Source of the DNA: Bacteroidales bacterium
Lineage (GTDB): Bacteria; Bacteroidota; Bacteroidia; Bacteroidales; P3
Reading direction: 5' to 3'
DNA: 43,063 nt
Assembly: GCA_017509045.1 (NCBI GenBank)
Contig: JAFWQP010000090.1
Location: forward strand, 1-43,063
The notes beneath the pieces were generated by a model, which did no database searches, had not been told where the DNA came from, and saw nothing but the letters and a program-made list of their open reading frames with translations. This document shows, piece by piece, positions 35,000 to 43,024 of this stretch. A program made the position numbers and the translations under genes. Within the stretch, counting starts at the first letter, position 1; each line of letters starts with the position of its first letter.

Positions 35000-36322
35000 T
35001 TATCTTCTTCTGCGAGCCATTTGGGGCATTTTGCCCTTGGCGCTCACCGATTTCATCATCTTGCGGGTGTCCTCAAACTGTTTTAAGAATCGGTTCACCT
35101 CCTGAATGCTTCGTCCGCTGCCCGCGGCAATGCGTTGCTTGCGGCTGCCGTTCAGGCAGCTGGGATTGCGACGCTCGTAAGGGGTCATGCTGCCGATGAT
35201 AGATTCGATGGGCACAAAGGCATCGTCCCCAATTTCCACGTTCTTTGTCAGTTTGTCCATGCCGGGAATCATGCCTATCAAATCCTTCATGCTTCCCATC
35301 TTCTTTATCTGGGCCACCTGTGAGAGAAAGTCCTCGAAGTTGTATTCGTTGTGGATAAGTTTCTTCTGAATCTTGCGTGCCTCAGCTTCGTCGTACTGCT
35401 CTTGGGCTCTCTCAACCAGCGACACCACGTCGCCCATGCCCAAAATGCGGCTTGCCATACGGTCGGGGTGGAACACGTCGAGCGCGTCCATCTTCTCGCC
35501 CAAGCCCACAAACTTGATGGGCTTCTGTACGGCATAACGTATTGTCAGTGCGGCACCACCACGGGTATCGCCGTCCAACTTAGTCAGCACCACGCCGTCG
35601 AAGTCAATTCGCTCGTTAAATGCCTTGGCGGTATTCACAGCGTCCTGACCCGTCATCGAGTCCACCACAAACAGCGTCTCCTGCGGGTTTAGGTTCTTCT
35701 TCAGGCTCGAAATCTCGTCCATCATCTGCTCGTCCACTGCCAGTCGGCCGGCCGTATCCACAATCACCACGTTGTATCCCCTCATCTTGGCCTCACGGAT
35801 GGCTTTCTGAGCTATGTCGACAGGATTTTGATTGCCTTCCTCAGTAAATACGGGCACCTCAATCTGCTGTCCCAGCGTCTGCAGCTGACTGATAGCGGCA
35901 GGACGGTACACGTCGCCGGCCACCAGCATAACTGTCTTGTTCTTCTTGGCTCTGATATAATTGGCCAGCTTGGCACTGAAGGTGGTCTTACCCGAACCTT
36001 GCAGACCAGCTATCAGTATCACCGCAGGGTTGCCCTTCACATTGATGTCCACCGCCTCGCTGCCCATCAACTCGGTCAGTTTCTCGTGCACAATCTTCAC
36101 CATCAACTGTCCTGGCTCGATACTTTGGATAACGTTCCGTCCCATCGCCTCAGCCTTCACCTTGTCGGTAAATTCTTTGGCAATCGGGTAACTCACGTCA
36201 GCGTCGAGCAGTGCCTTGCGCACCTCTTTGACGGTCTCGGCAATGTTAATATCGGTAATTCTACCCTTACCTCTAAGCGTGTGTAACGCTTTCTCTATCT
36301 TACTACTAATGCTTTCAAACAT
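35000..36322 (-). CDS. ffh: Signal recognition particle protein Ffh
   Basis: Ffh is the GTPase of the signal recognition particle, delivering nascent membrane proteins to FtsY. I start it at 36322 (440 aa, MFESISSKIEKALHTLRGKG), because the longer frame runs through the promoter. The GTPase has GLQGSGKTT (106-114), DTAGRL and TKLDGDTRGG; the M domain has MGSMKDLIGMIPGM, RIAAGSGRSIQEVNRFLKQF and a basic end ARRRR. The SRP RNA gene is not in the window. Confidence 0.97.
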   Translation of the reverse strand: MFESISSKIEKALHTLRGKGRITDINIAETVKEVRKALLDADVSYPIAKEFTDKVKAEAMGRNVIQSIEPGQLMVKIVHEKLTELMGSEAVDINVKGNPAVILIAGLQGSGKTTFSAKLANYIRAKKNKTVMLVAGDVYRPAAISQLQTLGQQIEVPVFTEEGNQNPVDIAQKAIREAKMRGYNVVIVDTAGRLAVDEQMMDEISSLKKNLNPQETLFVVDSMTGQDAVNTAKAFNERIDFDGVVLTKLDGDTRGGAALTIRYAVQKPIKFVGLGEKMDALDVFHPDRMASRILGMGDVVSLVERAQEQYDEAEARKIQKKLIHNEYNFEDFLSQVAQIKKMGSMKDLIGMIPGMDKLTKNVEIGDDAFVPIESIIGSMTPYERRNPSCLNGSRKQRIAAGSGRSIQEVNRFLKQFEDTRKMMKSVSAKGKMPQMARRRR

Positions 36323-36349
36323 ATCTTTTCGGCACAATATTTTAAAATG

Positions 36350-36381
36350 CAAATTTACATTTTTTTTTTCACCTGTGCAAA
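36350..36381 (-). promoter_or_regulatory. ffh promoter
   Basis: On the minus strand TTTG (36381-36378), exactly 20 bp, then TAAATTTG (36357-36350): a full Bacteroidota -33/-7 promoter, 28 bp before the ffh start. Confidence 0.85.
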
Positions 36382-36451
36382 TTTTTATTCCTGCTACAGT
36401 GCGATAATCGCTTTGCTCATTCTCTCCTATTTTTTTCCGCATGTCTTTTAT

Positions 36452-36566
36452 ACTTATCCTATCGTTATACCTTAGTTATACTTTAGTTATACCTTAGTTA
36501 TTCTATATATAATAGTATAACTAAGGTATAACTAAAGTATAACTAAGGTATAACGATAGGATAAGT
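36452..36566. repeat. Long palindrome with 11-bp iterons, copy 3
   Basis: Arms of 55 bases (36452-36506 and 36512-36566) pair with one T/T mismatch around ATATA. It shares its left flank (CTTTTATACTTATCC) with copy 1. It lies between divergent ffh and the SUMF1-like gene, about 70 bp upstream of the ffh promoter. Confidence 0.95.
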
Positions 36567-36635
36567 GCTGAACGAAGGGGGCGGAATTGAAGGCTCTAGT
36601 ATGGCTTTGGGGTTGGAGGTTTTTTATTGTATTTC

Positions 36636-36693
36636 TTTATTAAAAATGGAAAAAAATGTGTATCTTTATTAAAAATGGAAAAAAATGTGTATC
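36636..36693 (+). repeat. Tandem duplication of a 29-bp promoter segment
   Basis: Two exact 29-bp copies (36636-36664 and 36665-36693) each start TTTATTAAAAATGG and end TGTGTATC. Because of the base that follows, the first copy ends in TATCTTTA and the second in TATCTTTG, so only the second has a perfect -7 box. Confidence 0.95.
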
Positions 36694-36697
36694 TTTG
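36690..36697 (+). promoter_or_regulatory. -7 box of the second SUMF1-like gene
   Basis: TATCTTTG followed by CAG, 25 bp before the ATG at 36723, formed at the end of the tandem duplication. Confidence 0.65.
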
Positions 36698-36722
36698 CAG
36701 TGCAATTATAATATAACCTACT

Positions 36723-38780
36723 ATGAAGAAAGTTGCTATAATCGTCTGTTTATTAGGATTGTTGATGGCAGGGTGGGATGTTGAGGCGCAAGGGCTGTTC
36801 GGCGGCCGGAAGCGCAATAAGGCACGCATCGAGCGTGCGGCCAAGAAAAAAACGGGAACACTGCCCATAATGGTGAAGAGTGAGAAGTTTGAGATGGTGT
36901 TGGTGCGAGGCGGCTCGTATATGATGGGGTGCGACCCCGAGTTTTGGGGCACTTCGGTAAGCCCATATTCAAATAGATTCTTTTATGGCGTAAACAAGGG
37001 TACTTCGGTGCTGGACAACAAGGAGAGGGGCAAGAACGACGAGGTGCCTCGACACGGTGTGTCGGTGGGCAGTTTCTATATGGGGCGCTATGAGGTGACG
37101 CAGGCGTTGTGGAAGGCTGTTATGGGCTACAACCCTTCGAACTTTGTGGGCGACGAGCTGCCTGTGGAGCAGGTGAGTTTCGATGAGGTGCAGACCTTTA
37201 TCACGCGGCTGCGGGAGTTGACGGGGCTGCCTTTTCGTCTGCCTACGGAGGCGGAGTGGGAATATGCTGCCCGAGGGGGTGCGGAGGCGAAGAGCACAAC
37301 GTATGCAGGATCGGATGATTTGATGCATGTGTCGTGGACACAGCTTAATAGCGGTGATTCTACCCACATAGTGGGCGGGTTGGTGCCTAACGAATTGGGC
37401 TTGTATGATATGACAGGCAATGTGTGGGAGTGGTGCAGCGACTGGTATGCCGACGACACTTACGCGTGGGATGTGGCATCGCACTATGACGTTCCCGCCA
37501 GAGTGAAAAGCCGACAGGACTTATATCAGTATTGGGTGGATATAGGCGAGGAGCGTAATATCATGGAGAGTATTGACGAAACCGTCTCGCCCAAGGGCCC
37601 CACCAGCGGGACGACAAAGGTGGGCCGAGGAGGCTCGTGGGCTGACGTGAAGGAGGATGTGAGGGTGTCGTATCGCAACTTTTGGCAGCCTAATATGCGG
37701 TTGAGTGTGTTGGGATTTAGGCTGGTGTTGTCGGCCGACAGTGTGCCTGCGTCGGGGTGGATGCCTAACCAGTATGTGTTGGATTCGTTGGTGGGAGGGA
37801 AGGCTTACTCGTCGATGACTTCGGAGAGTGTGGCACGGCTGGCCAACGGGGTGCTGGAGGGTGTGTTCAGCGTGTCTCCCACACAGCAGGTGCGTTTCTC
37901 GAAGGGCAACCTGCAGTACAACGCGGTGGCGGATCAGTGGCGTTTTGCCGAAAGGCAATACGACATCATTGGATTTGACAATGTGGAGTTTGGTAAGCAA
38001 TATGCGGGGTGGATTGACTTGTTTGCCTTTGGCACGAGTGGCTACCGCGATAAGACGCCCTACTTTTTTTCGGCACAGAATGCCAGCTATGGCAACGGCA
38101 ATCGCAATATCGACAGGACGAGCTATGACTGGGGCGTTTACAACGCTATCAGCAATGGCGGTAACCGTGTGGGGCAGTGGAGGACGCTGTCGGTGAACGA
38201 GTGGGCGTATATGTTGATGCGGCGACCTAATGCGGAGAAGCTGATGTCGCTTGCTTCGATAAACGGCCACCAAGGAATGCTGCTGCTGCCCGACGACTGG
38301 CTTGAAACGGGAGGCGACACATTGCGTGAAGGGGTGGTGTATCTGTTCAGTACAAAGCAGTGGGGTGTGATGGAACGTGCAGGGGCAGTGTTTTTGCCGT
38401 GTGCGGGGTATGCTAAGATGATGTGCTACTATTATGGTGTGCCCCTACCCGGGCAGGAGGAGACGTTGATACCGATGTTCAACACCGGGCTAGGACATAG
38501 TCTGGGTAGGTTTGCGTCTGCCAGCATGATGCCAGAAGAGGCAGAGCAGGCCGTAGGGGGAGGACTCATGAATGACACACAGGCAAGGTGGGAGGCATTG
38601 AAAAACTACCGTCCGCCAGTGGAGAGCAACGAGGGTATGGGGTATTATTGGACAACTATCCATTACAACAAGGAGACGGCTTTGGGCTACTGTTTCACTT
38701 CTGAAAGGCTGGGCTATATCTTACCCTTGGAGCGGCTGACGCGGATGTCGGTGCGTCTGGTGCAGGACGTGGGGAATTGA
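36723..38780 (+). CDS. SUMF1/FGE-like domain protein, paralogue 2
   Basis: This 685-aa exported protein is homologous over its full length to the product of 24122-26176 and almost identical in size. It has a signal peptide (to about VEAQ, residue 23), then a basic stretch (GGRKRNKARIERAAKKK), and then the SUMF1 domain with VRGGSYMMGC, RYEVTQALWKAVMGYNPSNF, FRLPTEAEWEYAARGG and GNVWEWCSDWY. The RGGSW block again lacks the FGE catalytic cysteines. The second half carries VRFSKGNLQYNAVADQWRF and ends YYWTTIHYN...SVRLVQD. The stop codon TGA lies within the terminal repeat of the element at 38777-38891. GldJ/GldK-like roles are possible for this fold, but both proteins lack a lipobox. Confidence 0.8.
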   Translation: MKKVAIIVCLLGLLMAGWDVEAQGLFGGRKRNKARIERAAKKKTGTLPIMVKSEKFEMVLVRGGSYMMGCDPEFWGTSVSPYSNRFFYGVNKGTSVLDNKERGKNDEVPRHGVSVGSFYMGRYEVTQALWKAVMGYNPSNFVGDELPVEQVSFDEVQTFITRLRELTGLPFRLPTEAEWEYAARGGAEAKSTTYAGSDDLMHVSWTQLNSGDSTHIVGGLVPNELGLYDMTGNVWEWCSDWYADDTYAWDVASHYDVPARVKSRQDLYQYWVDIGEERNIMESIDETVSPKGPTSGTTKVGRGGSWADVKEDVRVSYRNFWQPNMRLSVLGFRLVLSADSVPASGWMPNQYVLDSLVGGKAYSSMTSESVARLANGVLEGVFSVSPTQQVRFSKGNLQYNAVADQWRFAERQYDIIGFDNVEFGKQYAGWIDLFAFGTSGYRDKTPYFFSAQNASYGNGNRNIDRTSYDWGVYNAISNGGNRVGQWRTLSVNEWAYMLMRRPNAEKLMSLASINGHQGMLLLPDDWLETGGDTLREGVVYLFSTKQWGVMERAGAVFLPCAGYAKMMCYYYGVPLPGQEETLIPMFNTGLGHSLGRFASASMMPEEAEQAVGGGLMNDTQARWEALKNYRPPVESNEGMGYYWTTIHYNKETALGYCFTSERLGYILPLERLTRMSVRLVQDVGN

Positions 38781-38891
38781 AAGTTGAAAATTGAAAATTG
38801 AAAATTGGCTGGCGCGTTTAAACTAAAAACTAAAAACTAAAAACTAACAGTAGTTGCCGTACTCGGATAATTTTCAATTTTCAACTTTCAA
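38777..38891. repeat. 115-bp inverted-repeat element
   Basis: Perfect 22-bp terminal inverted repeats (38777-38798 starting TTGAAAGTTGAAAATTG; complement at 38870-38891) enclose four AAACTAAA-type 7-bp units and TTGCCGTACTCGGATAATT. The left repeat supplies the stop codon of the SUMF1-like gene; the right one ends 13 bp before the -7 box of the GH3 gene. Related sequence occurs in ribF. Confidence 0.8.
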
Positions 38892-38904
38892 ACACTTTTT
38901 TTCG

Positions 38905-38912
38905 TATATTTG
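38905..38912 (+). promoter_or_regulatory. -7 box of the GH3 gene cluster
   Basis: TATATTTG followed by CAATTTG, 25 bp before the ATG at 38938. No -33 box at the usual distance. Confidence 0.6.
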
Positions 38913-38937
38913 CAATTTGTAAACTAAGTGGCAGATT

Positions 38938-41043
38938 ATGAAGAAAGGTTTGATTATTATCGTATTGGCTGTTTTGCTGGGTGGGGTTTCGACTGCAACG
39001 GCACAGGATTTCCCTTTTCAGGACACGTCGTTGACGGTCGACGAGAGGGTGGAGGACTTGCTTTCACGGCTGACGCTGGACGAAAAACTGAGCATGATGG
39101 AGCACCGCAATCCCGCCATCCCGTCGCTGGGACTGCCCGCCTACAGCTGGTGGAACGAGGCCCTGCACGGCGTGGGACGCAACGGGCTGGCGACGGTGTT
39201 TCCGATGCCGATAGCTTTGGCGGCATCGTTCGACGAGGCGATGGTGCAAAAGGTGTTTGCCTTTGTGGCATTCGAGGCACGGTTGAAGTATTACGAAGCC
39301 CTTGACACTAATACAGAGATGCTCAAGGAGCCTACCGACTACACGGGGCTGACCTTTTTTACTCCTAATATCAATATATTTCGTGACCCTCGTTGGGGGC
39401 GTGGCATGGAGACCTACGGCGAAGACCCCTTCCTCACGGCACGGATGGGGTTGGCTTGCGTGAACGGGCTGCAACATAATTATAACGGTGTTTCGCAAAA
39501 CGATGTGCACCTTTCGGCGGCAGCTTGTCTGAAACATCTGGCGGTGCATAGCGGCCCCGAGGGAATGAGGCATGAGTTTGACGCTAGGGTGTCGCCACGC
39601 GATTTGTGGACTACCTATCTGCCTGCTTTTGAATATATCATCAAGAATAGCGATGTGCAGCAGGTGATGTGTGCATACAACCGATTAAACGGTGAGCCGT
39701 GCTGCACCAACAAGGAGCTTTTGATTGACATACTACGCCACAAGTGGCACTACGATGGGCTGTTGGTGACAGATTGCTGGGCTTTGAACGACTGTTGGGA
39801 GCGCGACACTGTCATCCCTCGCCACAAGACCCACGCTTCCGCAGCATTGACGGCGGCAGACGCCTTCGGCAGCGAGGTGGACTTGGAGTGCGGCAGTGGG
39901 CTGGCGGCACTGCGCACGGCGGTAGATTCGGGCTATATTGGCGAGGAGGTGATAAACAAGCATGTGCGCCGCATATTGCGTACACGCTTGCGGGTGATGG
40001 AGATGAGCCCGACGGGGACTATTGAGACTCCTGGTGTCCATCCTGGATGGGTGGTGGCGAGTACCTTGGTGCTACTGAAAAACAACAAAGATCTTTTGCC
40101 ACTGAAAGAAGGCACCAAAATATATCTGGCAGGGCCTAATGCGACCGACACGCTGATGCCTTTGGGCAATTATAACGGGACACCTTCCTATCGGGTGAGT
40201 ATTCAGGATGGATTGGGACGCGTTTTTACATTGGTGAACACACCCAAAGAGGCGGACGTGATAGTGTATGCCGGAGGGCTGAACCCACAGTTGGAAGGGG
40301 AGGAATTGCCGGTGGATATGCCTGGTTTCTACAAAGGCGACCGCACTCGTATCGAGTTGCCTGATGACCAATGTAGGGAAATTCGTAAGCTGCAACGCAA
40401 GCATCGGCCTGTGGTGCTGCTACTGTGCAGTGGCAGTGCGATAGCTCTAGATAAAAAAACACTAAAATGCGACGCCATCATGCAGTGCTGGTACGGAGGA
40501 GAGGATATGGGCGATGGAGTGGCATTGTCTATGTTAGGTTTTGACGGCTTCGGGCGGCTGCCCGTCACATTCTACAAAAGCACTAAGCAGTTGCCCCCGT
40601 TTGAAAGTTACGACATGGCGGGACGCACCTATCGCTACATGACAGAGGAGCCGCTATTTCCTTTCGGTTATGGATTGAGTTATGCGAAGTATGGGCTGGA
40701 GGATGTGCGGTGGAAAGACGGCCAAGTGTGTGGGATGGTAAGAATGGTGAAGCCGTCAAGAGCGGGTGAATTCGGCGGTAGGGGCAGTACGGTGGTGCAA
40801 GTCTACCTGAAGGGTGCAGAGGACACTCAAGAGCCGCGCAAGCAGTTGGTGGGTTTTCAACGTGTGGCAGTAGCCGAAGGAGGGTTGCAACCATTTGAGA
40901 TAGACATAGACCCCTATTGGCTAAGGCAGTTTGACGAGGAATCACAAGAAATGGTGCCGATTCCTTCAGGCAGCGAGATAACACTGCTTGTGGGTTTCAG
41001 CAGCGCCGACAAAGACTTGGTGGAATTAAAAATTAAATTATAA
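38938..41043 (+). CDS. Glycoside hydrolase family 3 (beta-glucosidase/xylosidase type)
   Basis: This 701-aa exported glycosidase has a signal peptide (to about ATAQ, residue 22). The GH3 N-terminal barrel has YSWWNEALHGVGRNG, FTPNINIFRDPRWGRGMETYGEDPF and KHLAVHS; the nucleophile Asp is in LLVTDCWAL. The C-terminal domain (about 370-560) and a fibronectin-III-like end follow. The WWNEALHGV block is typical of the xylosidase-like branch of GH3, so plant-type beta-xyloside or beta-glucoside hydrolysis in the periplasm is the best guess. No SusC/D pair is nearby, so it is not part of a classic polysaccharide-utilisation locus here. Confidence 0.9.
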   Translation: MKKGLIIIVLAVLLGGVSTATAQDFPFQDTSLTVDERVEDLLSRLTLDEKLSMMEHRNPAIPSLGLPAYSWWNEALHGVGRNGLATVFPMPIALAASFDEAMVQKVFAFVAFEARLKYYEALDTNTEMLKEPTDYTGLTFFTPNINIFRDPRWGRGMETYGEDPFLTARMGLACVNGLQHNYNGVSQNDVHLSAAACLKHLAVHSGPEGMRHEFDARVSPRDLWTTYLPAFEYIIKNSDVQQVMCAYNRLNGEPCCTNKELLIDILRHKWHYDGLLVTDCWALNDCWERDTVIPRHKTHASAALTAADAFGSEVDLECGSGLAALRTAVDSGYIGEEVINKHVRRILRTRLRVMEMSPTGTIETPGVHPGWVVASTLVLLKNNKDLLPLKEGTKIYLAGPNATDTLMPLGNYNGTPSYRVSIQDGLGRVFTLVNTPKEADVIVYAGGLNPQLEGEELPVDMPGFYKGDRTRIELPDDQCREIRKLQRKHRPVVLLLCSGSAIALDKKTLKCDAIMQCWYGGEDMGDGVALSMLGFDGFGRLPVTFYKSTKQLPPFESYDMAGRTYRYMTEEPLFPFGYGLSYAKYGLEDVRWKDGQVCGMVRMVKPSRAGEFGGRGSTVVQVYLKGAEDTQEPRKQLVGFQRVAVAEGGLQPFEIDIDPYWLRQFDEESQEMVPIPSGSEITLLVGFSSADKDLVELKIKL

Positions 41044-41079
41044 ACTAGTCGGACTAGTCCGACCAGTCCGACTAGTCTG
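41044..41079 (+). repeat. 9-bp-period ACTAGTNNN array, copy 2
   Basis: Four units: ACTAGTCGG, ACTAGTCCG, ACCAGTCCG, ACTAGTCTG. The array starts directly after the TAA stop of the GH3 gene and ends 17 bp before the next ATG. Confidence 0.9.
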
Positions 41080-41096
41080 ACAAAAAACAACACAAC

Positions 41097-41822
41097 ATGA
41101 AAAAACAAGATTGGTTAGTTATCTTAATCGTGGTGGTCGTGTTGGCCCCGTTCTTTATTCCTGCCACAGGGTTCTTTGAGTGGTTCAAGGCCTCCACTGC
41201 GGCACACCCTTACATCATGGCGTTCTTCAAGTTTGCCATCCTTGCCACCTTTGGCGAGATGCTGGCACTTCGCATCCGCGAGGGCGTGTACAACAAGAAA
41301 GGTTTCGGCGTGCTGCCCCGCATGATGGTGTGGGGTTTCTTGGGTATATGCATCGCTATGGCTATGGTTATCTTCAAGAGTGGTGTGCCTACGTTCTTGG
41401 GTACTGTGGCAGACGCTATTAAAGGCTACAGCGGCCATATTCCTGCTTACGCCGCCATCTTCAAGGCTACGGAACTGACATGGGGCAAGGTGGGCATCGC
41501 CTTTGCCGTCAGTGTGCTGATGAACACTATTTTCGCACCGGTGATGATGACTTTCCACAAGTGCACCGACATCCACATTCTGGAGAACGGCGGCACGGTG
41601 CGTGGGCTGCTCAAACCCCTTAAGATGCGCGAGATTTTCGCCAGCAAGATTAACTGGGACGTGCAGTGGAATGTGGTGTTCAAAAAGACTATACCTCTGT
41701 TCTGGTTCCCTGCACACACCATCACCTTTATCCTGCCTCCGACCTTCCAAGTGCTGTTTGCCGCACTGCTGGGCGTGGCGCTGGGTCTGATATTGGCTTT
41801 AGCTGGAGGAAGTAAGAAATGA
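41097..41822 (+). CDS. Multi-pass membrane protein, weakly Mpv17/PMP22-like
   Basis: This 241-aa inner-membrane protein has about five hydrophobic segments (7-25, 42-55, 75-95, 130-150, 195-235). The layout and the C-terminal NWDVQWNVVFKKTIPLFWFPAH segment followed by a last helix recall the Mpv17/PMP22 family, but this is only a weak impression. The His/Thr/Glu-containing loop MTFHKCTDIHILENGG is noteworthy. The next gene overlaps its end by 4 bp, so the two products are probably made together and may work together at the two membranes. The function is unknown. Confidence 0.6.
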   Translation: MKKQDWLVILIVVVVLAPFFIPATGFFEWFKASTAAHPYIMAFFKFAILATFGEMLALRIREGVYNKKGFGVLPRMMVWGFLGICIAMAMVIFKSGVPTFLGTVADAIKGYSGHIPAYAAIFKATELTWGKVGIAFAVSVLMNTIFAPVMMTFHKCTDIHILENGGTVRGLLKPLKMREIFASKINWDVQWNVVFKKTIPLFWFPAHTITFILPPTFQVLFAALLGVALGLILALAGGSKK

Positions 41823-43024
41823 GGAAGAGTCTAGTTGTCCTAGTACTACTAGTATCACTAGTGAGACTAGAAGCCCAAGAAGGCTTTCACTTCGACTTCC
41901 ACGGCTTTGTCAACCCCCACTACTATGCCGACAGCCGCAGTGTGGTGGGCGGACGCGAGGATATGATGCTGTTCTATCCTAAGCCCATCGTGCGCGACGC
42001 TCAAGGCAACGACATCAACGACGGCTGGCAGGCGAATATGCTTGCCATCACCGCTAGGCTGAATGTGAAAATCACTGGACCCGATATGTTGGGTGCAAAG
42101 ACTTCGGCCTTTGTGGAAGGTGACTTCACGGGTGCCACCAACGCCACTATCGACAACCTTCGCCTGCGTCATGCCTACTTCACCCTCGACTGGGGTCGTC
42201 ACAAACTCCTTGCCGGACAATGTTGGTATGCCATGGTCACGCACGAGATTATGCCCATGACCAACCCCCTGAACATGGGAGCGCCCTTCCATTGCTATGC
42301 CCGGCAGCCGCAGGTGCGGTACACCTACAGTCTTGATGGGCTGGAAGCGGTGGCTGTGGCACAATGGCAGTTGGACAACATGAGTCAGGGACTGCTGAAC
42401 GGGGTGCCTACTTCTTCTACGCTGTTTGCACGCCATAGCATATTGCCCGAGCTCAACGCACAGCTGCGTTATCGTACTTCGAGGCTATTCATTGGTGCCG
42501 CTGCCAACCTCAAGAGCATTCAGCCTGTGGTGAACACTGCTGGCGTATCGTTGCCCCAGCAACTGCACCGCTCGTTGAGCTACTCCATCTTCGGCAGCTA
42601 CCGCTTTGAGGAAGGCTTTACCGTCAAGGTGCAGACGCTCCTGAATAATAGCCTCTATGAGGGTTGTTCTTTGGGAGGATACCTGATGTACCAGAGTGTG
42701 GATGGTAACCTTGTGGACTTCCGCGACTGGCACTTCAACACCGTGTGGCTCGACATCGAGCGCAACCATGGGCACTGGCGGCCAGGCCTTTTTATGGGCT
42801 ATGCCCAGCACAAGGACGAAGGCCCTATGCCTGCCATCTATGGCCCTGCCACCGTCTTCGGTCGTGGCTATGACCTTGACTACCTCTGGCGCATACAACC
42901 CCGCCTCACCTACACTACCCAAAAAGGTCTCTCCTTCGTGGGCGAAGCCGAATACACCTACGCTGGCTACGACGAGCCGGTGGGCAACCTGCGTCTTTCA
43001 TTAAGTGCCGTATATGCGTTCTAA
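41819..43024 (+). CDS. Porin-like outer-membrane beta-barrel protein
   Basis: This 401-aa protein has a signal peptide (to about LEAQ, residue 19) whose hydrophobic core is encoded by a 9-bp DNA repeat. The mature part starts FHFDFHGFVNPHYY and includes ARLNVKITGPDMLGAKTSAFVEGDF and YARQPQVRYTY, and ends LRLSLSAVYAF, with a terminal Phe as in many barrels. It resembles DcaP/porin-like Bacteroidota proteins that form trimers; the substrate is unknown. It overlaps the membrane protein gene upstream by 4 bp and the next gene downstream by 11 bp. Confidence 0.75.
   Translation: MRKSLVVLVLLVSLVRLEAQEGFHFDFHGFVNPHYYADSRSVVGGREDMMLFYPKPIVRDAQGNDINDGWQANMLAITARLNVKITGPDMLGAKTSAFVEGDFTGATNATIDNLRLRHAYFTLDWGRHKLLAGQCWYAMVTHEIMPMTNPLNMGAPFHCYARQPQVRYTYSLDGLEAVAVAQWQLDNMSQGLLNGVPTSSTLFARHSILPELNAQLRYRTSRLFIGAAANLKSIQPVVNTAGVSLPQQLHRSLSYSIFGSYRFEEGFTVKVQTLLNNSLYEGCSLGGYLMYQSVDGNLVDFRDWHFNTVWLDIERNHGHWRPGLFMGYAQHKDEGPMPAIYGPATVFGRGYDLDYLWRIQPRLTYTTQKGLSFVGEAEYTYAGYDEPVGNLRLSLSAVYAF
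41830..41870 (+). repeat. 9-bp-period ACTAGTNNN array, copy 3 (in a signal peptide)
   Basis: Units TCTAGTTGT, CCTAGTACT, ACTAGTATC, ACTAGTGAG, ACTAGAAG. In the gene's frame they read LVV LVL LVS LVR L, so each unit gives Leu-Val-x and the array forms the hydrophobic core of the signal peptide. Confidence 0.9.

Noticed and set aside
36323-36442. 40-residue N-terminal extension of Ffh
   Set aside because: It covers a full -33/-7 promoter on the same strand, and the Ffh family starts at MFESIS.
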